Origin: Myxococcales bacterium | GTDB lineage: Bacteria; Myxococcota; Myxococcia; Myxococcales; JAJYLH01 | NCBI GenBank assembly: GCA_021787845.1 | Contig: JAJYLH010000005.1 | Location: 1-64,000 of the forward strand | Direction: 5' to 3' | DNA length: 64,000 bases | Part shown: one piece after another, positions 32,081 to 39,939 of the stretch | How the letters are laid out: each line of letters opens with the position of its first letter | Numbering within the stretch: position 1 is the stretch's first letter | Notes under the pieces: generated by a model | The model's input: only the letters and a program-made list of their open reading frames with translations | Database searches by the model: none | Told to the model about the DNA's origin: nothing | Made by a program: the position numbers and the translations under genes

Positions 32081-33034
32081 TCACCCGTGCGCGCGCTTCT
32101 TGCGGGGGGCAGGAGCGCCACCCTTGGGCGGCGGTCCCTTCTTGCCGGGCTTCGCCTTCTCCGGCGGCGGCTCGCTCTCGGTCGCGGCGGCGGCGGTGGC
32201 CGGCGCGGGCTTCGCCTCCGCCGTCTCGCTCTCCTTCGCCGCCTCCTCGGGAGTGCTGCCGCTCTCCGGCGCCGCTTCCTCCTCCTTGGCCTTCTTCCCC
32301 TTGCCCTTCTTCCCCCGCTTCGCCTGCTCCTGCGCCGGCGGGTTGTCGCCCGGCGGCTGCTTCTTCGCCTGGTGCTTCACCGCCGGCTCGACGAGCGCCG
32401 GCGCGGGCGCGAAGACCGCTTCCATCGTCTCCGGCGCGTCGAACCACGCGACGCCCGCCTCGAGCTTGAAGAGATCCAGCGCCCGCTGCCACGTCGGCAG
32501 ATAGGCGTCGCGCTTCTTCATCGCCTGCTGGAACTTCGTCTGCGCGCGCGAGTAGCCGGCGAGCGCCGTGGCCAGCGCGGCGATCGCTTTCTTCAACGCG
32601 TCGACCTGCGGCTTGACCTGCCGCACGTTGCGCATCTTGGCGAGCACCTGAGGGATGACGACGCTCATGCGCCCGTACTTGAGCTTCTTGAGCGCGGTGA
32701 CGGAGAGGTTGGTGTACGTCTTGAGCGGCGCGGTGCGCGTGCCGAGCCCGGCGGTGACGGCGGCGACCGCGAGGGCGTCGATTCCGTTCGCGACCGCGGT
32801 CGCGGCGGAGCTCACCCCCTGGAGGGATTCATCGCGCGTCAGTCGCGCCGCGTCGGCGGCATCGCAGAGCGCCCCATAGGCGAGGTGCGTCGCGAGAAAA
32901 GCGGCGACCGCGGGCTTGAGCCCCGACGGCACCTGGATCACCTCCCCGGGAGGAATCCCCGTGTCGAGCTCACCGAGGCGACCGAGAATGGCGTTGCCGT
33001 ACTCGCGATGGTTGCGGGTGTACTTGGCTTTCAT
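32081..33034 (-). CDS. Hypothetical protein with Lys/Glu/Ala-rich tail
   Basis: 317 residues from MKAKYTRNHREYGNAI; GGAG lies 6 nt ahead. Residues 1-195 are mostly helical (LKPAVAAFLATHLAYGALCD, VDALKKAIAALATALAGYSR). The C-terminal 115 residues are charged low-complexity sequence (KKQPPGDNPP, KRGKKGKGKKAKEEE, KPGKKGPPPKGG), probably disordered and able to bind nucleic acid or polyanions. A longer frame to 33490 would include the 42-bp array as 14-residue repeats; this is rejected because the Shine-Dalgarno and normal composition start here. No family is recognised. Confidence 0.65.
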   Translation of the reverse strand: MKAKYTRNHREYGNAILGRLGELDTGIPPGEVIQVPSGLKPAVAAFLATHLAYGALCDAADAARLTRDESLQGVSSAATAVANGIDALAVAAVTAGLGTRTAPLKTYTNLSVTALKKLKYGRMSVVIPQVLAKMRNVRQVKPQVDALKKAIAALATALAGYSRAQTKFQQAMKKRDAYLPTWQRALDLFKLEAGVAWFDAPETMEAVFAPAPALVEPAVKHQAKKQPPGDNPPAQEQAKRGKKGKGKKAKEEEAAPESGSTPEEAAKESETAEAKPAPATAAAATESEPPPEKAKPGKKGPPPKGGAPAPRKKRAHG

Positions 33035-33165
33035 CTGTTGCTCCGCGCGTCCGTTCCCCGGGCGCAAGATGTCGAGACCGGGACCAGCAGATTCCTTTCG
33101 CGCGGGTTTGTCAACCGGAATCGACCGGGAGCGGGAGAGCAGGTAGAACGCCCGCGAAGGAGCGG

Positions 33166-33479
33166 CTTCCGCCACGCGTGCAACGCCAGGTCCGGACCGA
33201 AGACCTGCCTCCGCCACGCGTGCAACGCCAGGTCCGGACGGAAGACCTGCCTCCGCCACGCGTGCAACGCCAGGTCCGGACGGAAGACCTGCCTCCGCCA
33301 CGCGTGCAACGCCAGGTCCGGACCGAAGACCTGCCTCCGCCACGCGTGCGGTGCCAGGTCCGGACGGAAGACCTGCCTCCGCCACGCGTGCAATGCCAGG
33401 TCCGGACCGAGGACCTGCCTCCCCACCGCGTGGGATCCCAGGTTCCGACCGAGAACCTGCCTGCGCTCGGCGAGCAACG
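33166..33479. repeat. 42-bp tandem array with covarying hairpins
   Basis: Seven contiguous 42-bp units (33166-33459) and a partial eighth. Each unit holds CACGCGTG (perfect palindrome) and a second stem CAGGTC...GACCTG with a 9-nt loop. In unit 7 the first stem is CCCAC/GTGGG and the second CAGGTT/AACCTG; in unit 8 the first is GCTC/GAGC. Both sides of the stems change together. It is in the divergent region between genes starting at 33034 (minus) and 33764 (plus). No spacers separate the units, so this is not a CRISPR array. Confidence 0.9.
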
Positions 33480-33507
33480 GCCCCCTTCATCCTGCCGCGC
33501 CTCCCGC

Positions 33508-33547
33508 CGATCGGACCGATCGGTCGGATCGGTCCGATCGGTCCGAT
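33508..33547. repeat. GATCGGACC hairpin repeat (family B), locus 7
   Basis: Same blocks as the others (CCGATCGGACCGATCGGTCG). This is the only one of the twelve copies that is not just downstream of a stop codon; it lies between divergent genes. Confidence 0.8.
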
Positions 33548-33578
33548 TCTTCCTGCGCGATGCCCGTCTTCAGGGTGA

Positions 33579-33743
33579 ACTGCTTATCGGGATCACCGCA
33601 CCACGCTCGCGTTTCTGGCCGCTCGTCCTGAGCGCAGTCGAAGGACCGGCGGCCGGTGCGGCACCTCGCTCGTCCCTCGACTGCGCTCTTCGATGAGCGG
33701 CATTGCCCACCTGGCTTGGTGTGGTCAACCCGATAAGCATCCC
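33579..33743. repeat. Nested palindromic element (TGCTTATCGGG ends)
   Basis: The outer arms TGCTTATCGGGATCACCGCA and, inverted, GTGTGGTCAACCCGATAAGCA enclose an inner family D inverted pair (CTGAGCGCAGTCGAAGG and CCTCGACTGCGCTC). The left arm has a near-identical copy at 6089-6154. It ends 20 nt before the SEC-C gene start. Confidence 0.75.
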
Positions 33744-33763
33744 GGGTGCTATTCTCGCCCGCC

Positions 33764-35083
33764 GTGGCGCACGACGAACATTTCCTGTCTCGGCTGTCTC
33801 GCGTCGACGACGCGCGGGTCGAGCTGGCGATGTCGCTCTACCACGACCCGGGGCTGGTGCGGGCGGTGCTCGAGCGGTCGGAGCTTCCCCCCGGCGCGGA
33901 ACGGTGCGCCTTGGCGCTCGGTCCCGAAGACCGCGGGCCGTACGTGGTGCTCGCCCGCAGCGGACACTTCGTCACCTGCCTCGGCGAAGGGATGCGCACC
34001 AGCGATCTGCCGATCATCAGCCTGGCCAAGCTCGAGTCGATAGCCACCCGCGTCGAGACCCTGCGCGAGCGGATGGAAATCGCCAAGCGCACCGCTCCCG
34101 ACCAGTCCCACGAAGCCCGGCTCGTGCATCGCATCACGACCGCCGGCCCGGCCTGGTCGCGCGAGGAGTTCATCACCGCCTTGACCTGGATGCCGGTGGT
34201 GGCGAGCGCCTGGTACAAGAGGTTCATCGAGTACGTTCGAACGGTGGACAAGGGGCTGCCCACCCTCGCACGCGGCGATGGACCGCTGGGTTTGCGGGAG
34301 GGTCTCGCGAAGGTCGTGGCGGAGGCGGCCTGGGGTCTCCTGCACCTCGGGACCTTGCTCTTCGCCGATGAGCGCGTGATGAAGACAACGCTCGCGGATT
34401 CCGGCGCTCGCGCCTGGGCAGTGGCGCTGGCGACGATTCCTTTCGATCATTTCGAGCACTCCGGGGGAGCGATCCGGTTCATCCACGGGTTGGCGCGCAT
34501 CGGTCGACCCATGGCCGACCTGTTCAAGAGCTCCGGCGACGAGCCGAGCCGATGGCTGGTGCTCCAGGGCGTAGCTCGCGCCTTCCCCGAGCTGGAGACG
34601 GAGCTGCTCGATCTTCTGGATCGCGAGGCGCCGGACCAGCCCAAGCATCGAGGCTATGACGTCGTGGTGGAATCCGCGATCTCCCTCGGTCGGACCGTGG
34701 CGACCAGACGGCTGGTCGACGCCCACTACGAGCCGCTCTTCCCGAACGCCGAAGATGTTCCAGAGGAACTGGCGGTTCCGATGCTCGCATCGCTCGACCT
34801 CGGCGTGGACGCCCATAACCTGGTCTCGTACATCCTCTTCCCGATGATTGCCGCCGCCAGAGGACCGGCGGAGAAGCTGTATCTGCCCGCGGAATACGCG
34901 AAGCACCTGTGGGCTCCGTCGCTCACGACGACGGGACTGTCCCTCGCCGAGCGCTGGCGCAAACGTTTCGTCACTCGCGAGCCCGCTCAGCGCAAGGACG
35001 AGCCCGGCCGCAACGCCCCCTGCCCCTGCGGGAGCGGCAAGAAGTACAAGAAATGCTGCGCCGGGAAGACCCCGCCCGGGTGA
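33764..35083 (+). CDS. Hypothetical protein with C-terminal SEC-C zinc motif
   Basis: 439 residues from the GTG at 33764 (another in-frame GTG is at 33746). The C-terminus RNAPCPCGSGKKYKKCC is a SEC-C domain: CxC followed by CC binding one zinc, as at the end of SecA, often used to bind SecB or ribosomes. The rest is helical, HEAT-like in character (WGLLHLGTLLFADERVM..., VESAISLGRTVATRRLVDA), and unassigned. TGCTATTCT, an extended -10, lies 8 nt before the GTG with no Shine-Dalgarno, which suggests a leaderless message. Confidence 0.75.
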   Translation: MAHDEHFLSRLSRVDDARVELAMSLYHDPGLVRAVLERSELPPGAERCALALGPEDRGPYVVLARSGHFVTCLGEGMRTSDLPIISLAKLESIATRVETLRERMEIAKRTAPDQSHEARLVHRITTAGPAWSREEFITALTWMPVVASAWYKRFIEYVRTVDKGLPTLARGDGPLGLREGLAKVVAEAAWGLLHLGTLLFADERVMKTTLADSGARAWAVALATIPFDHFEHSGGAIRFIHGLARIGRPMADLFKSSGDEPSRWLVLQGVARAFPELETELLDLLDREAPDQPKHRGYDVVVESAISLGRTVATRRLVDAHYEPLFPNAEDVPEELAVPMLASLDLGVDAHNLVSYILFPMIAAARGPAEKLYLPAEYAKHLWAPSLTTTGLSLAERWRKRFVTREPAQRKDEPGRNAPCPCGSGKKYKKCCAGKTPPG

Positions 35084-35146
35084 GCGGCGGGTAACGAGGG
35101 TCGGCGGCCTCACCCCCCGGTTCCAGCGTCGAAGGGACGCCTCCCT

Positions 35147-36394
35147 TCACGCGGGGAGGATGACGGTGAAGCGGGAGCCTCGGCCGGGACCGGCGCTGTC
35201 GACGGTGAGGTCGCCGCCGCACGCGCGGGCGAGGCCGCGAGCGATGAAGAGGCCGAGGCCGGTGCCCTTCGCGGTCTGCTGCTCTCCCGCCGGAGCGCGG
35301 TAGAACTTCTCGAAGACCTTCTTCTGATCATCGCGCGAGAGGCCGATGCCGTTGTCCTGAACCGCCAGCTCGACGCGCGCGCCGGCGCGGCTCACCGTGA
35401 TCTGCGCCTCGGGCTTGCCCGCCGTGTATTTGAGCGCGTTGTCGAGAAGGTTCCCCAGCACGGTCTCCAGGGCTTCCGGGTCCGCCGTCGCCTCTCCCGC
35501 GCCGGGCGCGATGGAAAGCTTGCCGCCGCGCTCGACGAACAGCCGCGTCTTGCGCTCGCTGACCCGCGCGAGCACCTCGTCCAAGCTCACCGTCTCTAGC
35601 TGCGGCTGAAAGCCCTTCGCCTCCAGCCGCGCCGAGAGGAGGATGTTCCCGACCATCGCGTCGAGCCGCCCGAGATCGCGCAGGCCCAGCTCGACGAACG
35701 ACGCTCGCTCCGCCGCGGGAAGCTCGATGGTCGCCAGGGATTCGAGCAGCGCGCGCAAGCCCGCGATGGGGCTCTTCAGCTCGTGCGTCACCGCGTGGAC
35801 GAAGCTCTCGCGCTGCTGGCTCAGACGCCGCTCGCTCATCAGCATCCGGTAGAGCGCGAAGTTCAAGACGAAGAGCAGGCCGATGAGGAGCGAGCCTTCG
35901 CCTTCGAGCTGGACGGTTTTCTCGTGCGTCTCGTGGCGGATGCTCGCGCGCTCCGCGGGGCTGACGACGATGGCGTGGGTCGGCGTCCCGTGGCGCATCT
36001 CGCTCGGCAGCGGAACCTCGACGAACGGAAACTCTTTCGCCTCCGCCGAGAGCGGGAGCGGCGCGACGGCGAGGTAGCGCGGCAGGGTCGCCTGGAAATC
36101 CTCGATGCTCGGCGCGAAGGGGAAGTGGAACGCGTAGAACATCTCGAGCGCGTGGTAGGTCTCCAGCTTCGAGGCGCGCACCGCCGCGGTCGCTTGATAG
36201 AAATACGTCGCCCACCACGCGGCGAGGCTCGTCCAGACCAGAAGACCCAGGACGAACAGCCCGCGGATGACGCGTACCCGCCGCGCCTGCCGGCGATCCT
36301 CGTAGTGGCCCAGCGGCACCACCGGCCGCACCGGCCTCGGCGACGCAGGCTCCGGCGTCGGCGGCGCCGAAGAGGAGGGCGAGTCGGGTGTCAC
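35147..36394 (-). CDS. Sensor histidine kinase (orphan)
   Basis: 415 residues. A Pro-rich cytoplasmic N-terminus, a membrane helix (VIRGLFVLGLLVWTSLAAWW), an extracytoplasmic sensor of about 110 residues, a second helix (SLLIGLLFVLNFALY), then a HisKA dimerisation domain with the phospho-acceptor in FVHAVTHELKSPIAGLRAL, and a HATPase domain with N-box LGNLLDNALKYT, G1 DNGIGL and G2 GTGLGLF. The sensor binds an unknown signal. No response regulator is adjacent. The OmpR-type regulator at 22729 is a candidate partner but this is not shown. GTG start with a GGAGG 12 nt away. Confidence 0.88.
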   Translation of the reverse strand: MTPDSPSSSAPPTPEPASPRPVRPVVPLGHYEDRRQARRVRVIRGLFVLGLLVWTSLAAWWATYFYQATAAVRASKLETYHALEMFYAFHFPFAPSIEDFQATLPRYLAVAPLPLSAEAKEFPFVEVPLPSEMRHGTPTHAIVVSPAERASIRHETHEKTVQLEGEGSLLIGLLFVLNFALYRMLMSERRLSQQRESFVHAVTHELKSPIAGLRALLESLATIELPAAERASFVELGLRDLGRLDAMVGNILLSARLEAKGFQPQLETVSLDEVLARVSERKTRLFVERGGKLSIAPGAGEATADPEALETVLGNLLDNALKYTAGKPEAQITVSRAGARVELAVQDNGIGLSRDDQKKVFEKFYRAPAGEQQTAKGTGLGLFIARGLARACGGDLTVDSAGPGRGSRFTVILPA

Positions 36395-36558
36395 TGGCGG
36401 CTCATGCCTCCGTCACGCCCGCGCAATGGATGGGCCAATAGCCAGTAGGATGGACAGTCCCGGCGAGCGCGTCTGTTCGCGCTCGGCGGGCTGTCCGTCC
36501 GCGAGCGATCGCACCGGCGCCCGTCCGGGACCCGAATGCTCTGGAAGGACGGGCAGCC

Positions 36559-36904
36559 GGGAATCGCGTTGCGATTCCGCGGACTGCCCATCCCACTGCC
36601 GGGAATCGCGTTGCGATTCCGCGGACTGCCCATCCCACTGCCGGGAATCGCGTTGCGACTCCGCGGACTGCCCATCCCACTGCCGGGAATCGCGTTGCGA
36701 CTCCGCGGACTGCCCATCCCACTGCCGGGAATCGCGTTGCGACTCCGCGGACTGCCCATCCCACTGCCGGGAATCGCGTTGCGATTCCGCGGACTGCCCA
36801 TCCCACTGCCGGGAATCGCGTTGCGATTCCCCGGACTGCCCATCCCACTGCCGGGAATCGCGTTGCGATTCCCCGGACTGCCCATCCCACTGCCGGGAAT
36901 CGCG
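36559..36904. repeat. 42-bp tandem array with palindromic core
   Basis: Eight contiguous 42-bp units starting at 36559 and every 42 nt to 36853, then a 10-nt partial. Each unit begins GGAATCGCGTTGCGATTCC, a 3-nt loop between 8-bp arms, then GCGGACTGCCCATCCCACTG. Units 3-5 read GCGACTCC in the right arm, which leaves a G-U pair if the minus strand is transcribed; units 7-8 carry CCCC in place of CCGC. It lies upstream of the histidine kinase. Confidence 0.92.
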
Positions 36905-37020
36905 CCGCCCCCCCTCCCCGACCTCCCCCGCAAAGAACGCGGGAGAGGGAGGAAAAGATCGTCTGTGCGAAGGCACGGTTAGCCCCTCTCCCGCTTGAGG
37001 GGGAGGGGTTGGGGAGGGGG
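36905..37020. repeat. Inverted CCCTCCCC / GGGGAGGGG segment
   Basis: CCCCTCCCCGACCTCCCCCG and CTTGAGGGGGAGGGGTTGGG sequences face each other around a short unique part (GAACGCGGGAGAGGGAGG...). It directly precedes the hemL stop (minus strand, 37052) and could act as a 3' hairpin of that transcript. Confidence 0.5.
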
Positions 37021-37051
37021 CATGCGATCGTCGAGGTCAGGCCGGCCTCCC

Positions 37052-38398
37052 TCACGCCGCGCGCTGGACGAGGGCGTCGCATTCGGTTTCGAGCGCGTCG
37101 GCCAGCCGCTCGACGTGGGCGTGCGTGTGCGCGGTCGAGAGGAACCCGACCTCGAAGGCGCTCGGCGCGAGGTACAACCCGCGGTCGAGCAGCTTCCCGT
37201 GCAGCGCGACGTACCGCTCCCGCGCTTCCGGCGCGATGCGGTCCGGCCGCCTGGGCAGCGGGCCCTCGGAGAGATGGAGCCAGAACACGCTCCCCCGCCG
37301 CGCCCAGCGAAACCACGGGACCTTGCCCTGGATGCGCGCGAAACGCTCGTCGAGGAGGCGCCCGAGCTCTTCGAGCTTCTGGTAGGCTCCGCCACCCACG
37401 AGCTCGTCGAGGCAGGCGCGGCCCGCGGCCATCGCCACCGGGTTCCCCGAGAGCGTGCCCGCCTGGTACACCGGCCCCAGCGGCGCGAGCTGCTCCATGT
37501 GCGCCTTCGATCCGAGGAACGCCCCCACCGGCATCCCGCCGCCGACGATCTTTCCCAGCGTCACCAGGTCCGGCTGGATGCCGACCTCGTGCCCGTAACC
37601 GCCGTAGCGCAGGCGCAGCCCGCTGATCACCTCGTCGAAGATCAGGAGCGCGCCGTGCGCGGTGCAGAGATCGCGCAGCTTCTTCAGGAGCTCGTCGCGC
37701 TGGAGCAGGAGCCCGTTGTTCGCCGGCATCGGCTCGATGATCGCCGCGGCGATGCGCGGGCCGTGCGCCTGGAAGATCTGCTCGAGCGCGGCCTCGTCAT
37801 CGAGCGGCGCCACGACGGTCAGCGCGGCGATCTCGTCGGGCACGCCCGCGCTGTCCGAAAGCCCCTGGGTGACGAGACCGCTGCCGGCCTTCACCAGCAT
37901 CGAGTCGGCGTGACCGTGGTAGCAGCCAGCGAATTTCAGGAGCAGCGGCCGTCCGGTGACGCCGCGCGCGAGCCGGCACGCGCTCATCACCGCCTCGGTG
38001 CCGGAGGAGACGAAGCGCACCCGCTCCATCTCCGGGAACGCGGCGAGCACGCGCTCGGAAAGCTGCACCTCGCGCGGGCTGGGGGCGCCGAACGAGAGAC
38101 CTTCCGCCGCCGCCTGCCGGACCGCGTCGACCACCGCCGGATGCGCGTGCCCCAGAATCAGCGGACCCCAGGAAAGGCAGAAGTCGACGTAGTGGTTACC
38201 GTCGATGTCGACGAACTCCGCGCCTTCGCCGCTCTTGAAGAACACCGGAGTGCCGCCGACGGAGCGGAAGGCGCGCACCGGGCTGTTGACGCCGCCGGGC
38301 ATCAGCTCGACCGCGCGGGAGAAAGCCTCGGCGGACTTCGTCGTGCGGCGCCCGAGGGGCGACGGCGGGGGCTGGGAGGGCGGTCGGTTCGGGGTCAT
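37052..38398 (-). CDS. hemL: Glutamate-1-semialdehyde 2,1-aminomutase
   Basis: 448 residues; a PLP enzyme that converts glutamate-1-semialdehyde to 5-aminolevulinate in the C5 heme pathway. The PLP lysine is K283 in LGKIVGGGMPVGAF. Other family marks are PGGVNSPVRAF, SSGTEAVMSA, GCYHGHAD and LIFDEVISGLR. Length is normal. hemB lies upstream on the same strand, separated by a family B hairpin, and gltX is in the window; glutamyl-tRNA reductase (hemA) is not. The start at 38398 is the ATG of MTPNRPPSQP; the first 20 residues are an unusual Pro-rich addition. Confidence 0.95.
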   Translation of the reverse strand: MTPNRPPSQPPPSPLGRRTTKSAEAFSRAVELMPGGVNSPVRAFRSVGGTPVFFKSGEGAEFVDIDGNHYVDFCLSWGPLILGHAHPAVVDAVRQAAAEGLSFGAPSPREVQLSERVLAAFPEMERVRFVSSGTEAVMSACRLARGVTGRPLLLKFAGCYHGHADSMLVKAGSGLVTQGLSDSAGVPDEIAALTVVAPLDDEAALEQIFQAHGPRIAAAIIEPMPANNGLLLQRDELLKKLRDLCTAHGALLIFDEVISGLRLRYGGYGHEVGIQPDLVTLGKIVGGGMPVGAFLGSKAHMEQLAPLGPVYQAGTLSGNPVAMAAGRACLDELVGGGAYQKLEELGRLLDERFARIQGKVPWFRWARRGSVFWLHLSEGPLPRRPDRIAPEARERYVALHGKLLDRGLYLAPSAFEVGFLSTAHTHAHVERLADALETECDALVQRAA

Positions 38399-38438
38399 CG
38401 GGTTACCTCGCGGAACGTGCGTTCGTTCTCGCCGTGAA

Positions 38439-38488
38439 TCAGACCGATCGGACCGATCCGACCGATCGGTCTGATCGGTCCGATCGGC
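38439..38488. repeat. GATCGGACC hairpin repeat (family B), locus 8
   Basis: Contains the same 38-nt core as the copy at 29361 plus one more GGTCCGATCGG block. It ends 25 nt past the hemB stop (minus strand), before hemL. Confidence 0.88.
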
Positions 38489-38512
38489 GGGAGCATCCTG
38501 TGAGTGGCAGCG

Positions 38513-39499
38513 TCACGGCCCCACGACGCCGACGCGGACGAGCTCGCGGGCGTGGTAGGTGATGATGAGGTCCGCTCCCGCCCGGCGCATCGCGTGGAGG
38601 TTCTCCAGCGCCAGGTCGACTTCGTTCGCGAGACCCTTCTCCGCCAGCGCTTTCACCGCGGCGTACTCGCCGGAGACGTTGTACGCGACCACCGGCGCCT
38701 CGGTCATCGCGCGCACCGCGGCGATCACGTCGAGGTAGGCGAGCGCCGGCTTCACCATCACCAGGTCCGCGCCCTCCTCGAGGTCGAGCTGCACCTCGGC
38801 CAGCGCCTCGCGGGCGTTGCGGGGGTCCATCTGGTAGCTGCGGCGGTCGCCGAACGCCGGCGCCGAATGCGCCGCCTCCCGGAACGGGCCGTAGTAGCTC
38901 GACGCGTACTTCGCGGAGTAGGCGAGGATCGCGGTGTTCGTCAGCCCCGCCTCGTCCAGCTCGTCGCGGATCATCCCGATGCGGCCGTCCATCATGTCGC
39001 TCGGCGCGACGATGTCGGCGCCGGCCTCCGCGTAGCTGCGGGCGATCTTCGCGATGCGGGCCGCCGAGCGGTCGTTCTCGATTTCTCCCCTCGCCGTGAC
39101 GAAGCCGCAGTGGCCGTGCGTCAGGTGCGGGCAGAGGCAGACGTCGACCGCGAAGACGACCGCGTCGCCGAAGCGCTTCTTCACGGCGGAAATCGTGCGC
39201 TGCGTGATCCCGTGCGGGTCGACGGCGTTGTCGCCGGTCTCGTCCTTCTTCTCCGGCAGCCCGAAGAGGAGGTAGCTCGCGAGACCCCGCTCCAGGTCGC
39301 GCTCGATGGTCTTGAGCGTCTGGTCGAGCGTCTCGTGGCCGATGCCGGGCATGGCGTCGATGGGGCCGGCCATCGCGGCGGTCTCGACGGTGAAGAGCGG
39401 CTGGATGAGCGCCTTGCGACTGAGCCGGGTTTCGGCGACCGCGTCGCGCAGGGCGGCGGTCCGGCGCAGGCGGCGGGGGCGGTGCACGGAGTCCATCAT
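38513..39499 (-). CDS. hemB: Porphobilinogen synthase (5-aminolevulinate dehydratase)
   Basis: 328 residues. Condenses two 5-aminolevulinates to porphobilinogen. The Schiff-base lysines are K197 (YSAKYASSYYGPF) and K250 (LVMVKPALAYLDV). The metal site DVCLCPHLTHGHCG has the three cysteines C121, C123 and C131, so it is the zinc-dependent type. The start MMDSVHRPRR at 39499 was chosen because the upstream frame is Arg/Ser-rich and does not match the enzyme; GAGGAG lies about 10 nt away. Confidence 0.95.
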   Translation of the reverse strand: MMDSVHRPRRLRRTAALRDAVAETRLSRKALIQPLFTVETAAMAGPIDAMPGIGHETLDQTLKTIERDLERGLASYLLFGLPEKKDETGDNAVDPHGITQRTISAVKKRFGDAVVFAVDVCLCPHLTHGHCGFVTARGEIENDRSAARIAKIARSYAEAGADIVAPSDMMDGRIGMIRDELDEAGLTNTAILAYSAKYASSYYGPFREAAHSAPAFGDRRSYQMDPRNAREALAEVQLDLEEGADLVMVKPALAYLDVIAAVRAMTEAPVVAYNVSGEYAAVKALAEKGLANEVDLALENLHAMRRAGADLIITYHARELVRVGVVGP

Positions 39500-39648
39500 C
39501 GGGCGCAAGCTCCTCGCGCGGGAAAACGGCCGGCGCGGCGCCGCCCATCCCGAGCCGGCGGAGCATAGTCCGTACCGCGACCGCGAGGGAGCGACTCGCG
39601 TTGGGACGGTCCCCGGGAGAGGGTGTCGCCTTCGTTCAGTTTGTTCCC

Positions 39649-39777
39649 CGCTCATCCTGAGGGGAGCGAGCGTTCTTTGCGAGCGGACGACCGCTCATCC
39701 TGAGGGGAGCGAGCGCTCTTTGCGAGCGGACGACCGCTCATCCTGAGGGGAGCGAGCGCTCTTTGCGAGCGGACTCG
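39649..39777. repeat. 43-bp tandem repeat, three copies (family D related)
   Basis: GCTCATCCTGAGGGGAGCGA and the rest of the unit repeat exactly three times with a period of 43 (starts at 39650, 39693, 39736). A family D-type inverted arm follows around 39780-39860. It lies between the divergent hemB and the hypothetical gene starting at 39940. Confidence 0.85.
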
Positions 39778-39939
39778 AAGGACGAGCGGGGCGCGGGAAT
39801 ATCCGCCCGCCCTTCGAGTCCGGCCGACCAAGAACCGTCGGCCTCCCCTCAGGGTGAGCGGATATTCCCTGAGTGCCCGAACTCGAACGATGGCGACACC
39901 CCATTCCCCTGGCGGGCGGCGACCGCTATCTTGCGCGCC

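Noticed and set aside
33166-33479. CRISPR array
   Set aside because: The 42-bp units are contiguous with no variable spacers, and no cas genes are in the window. The same applies to the array at 36559-36904.
30245-33631. 1128-residue plus-strand protein
   Set aside because: It is antisense to the fibre-like gene and the hypothetical gene at 32081, has Arg-rich shadow composition, and its 14-residue repeats are only the translation of the 42-bp array.
36413-36976. Repeat protein of 14-residue units
   Set aside because: All frames are open because the period (42) is a multiple of three; there is no plausible start with a ribosome binding site, and the palindromic core explains the sequence better.
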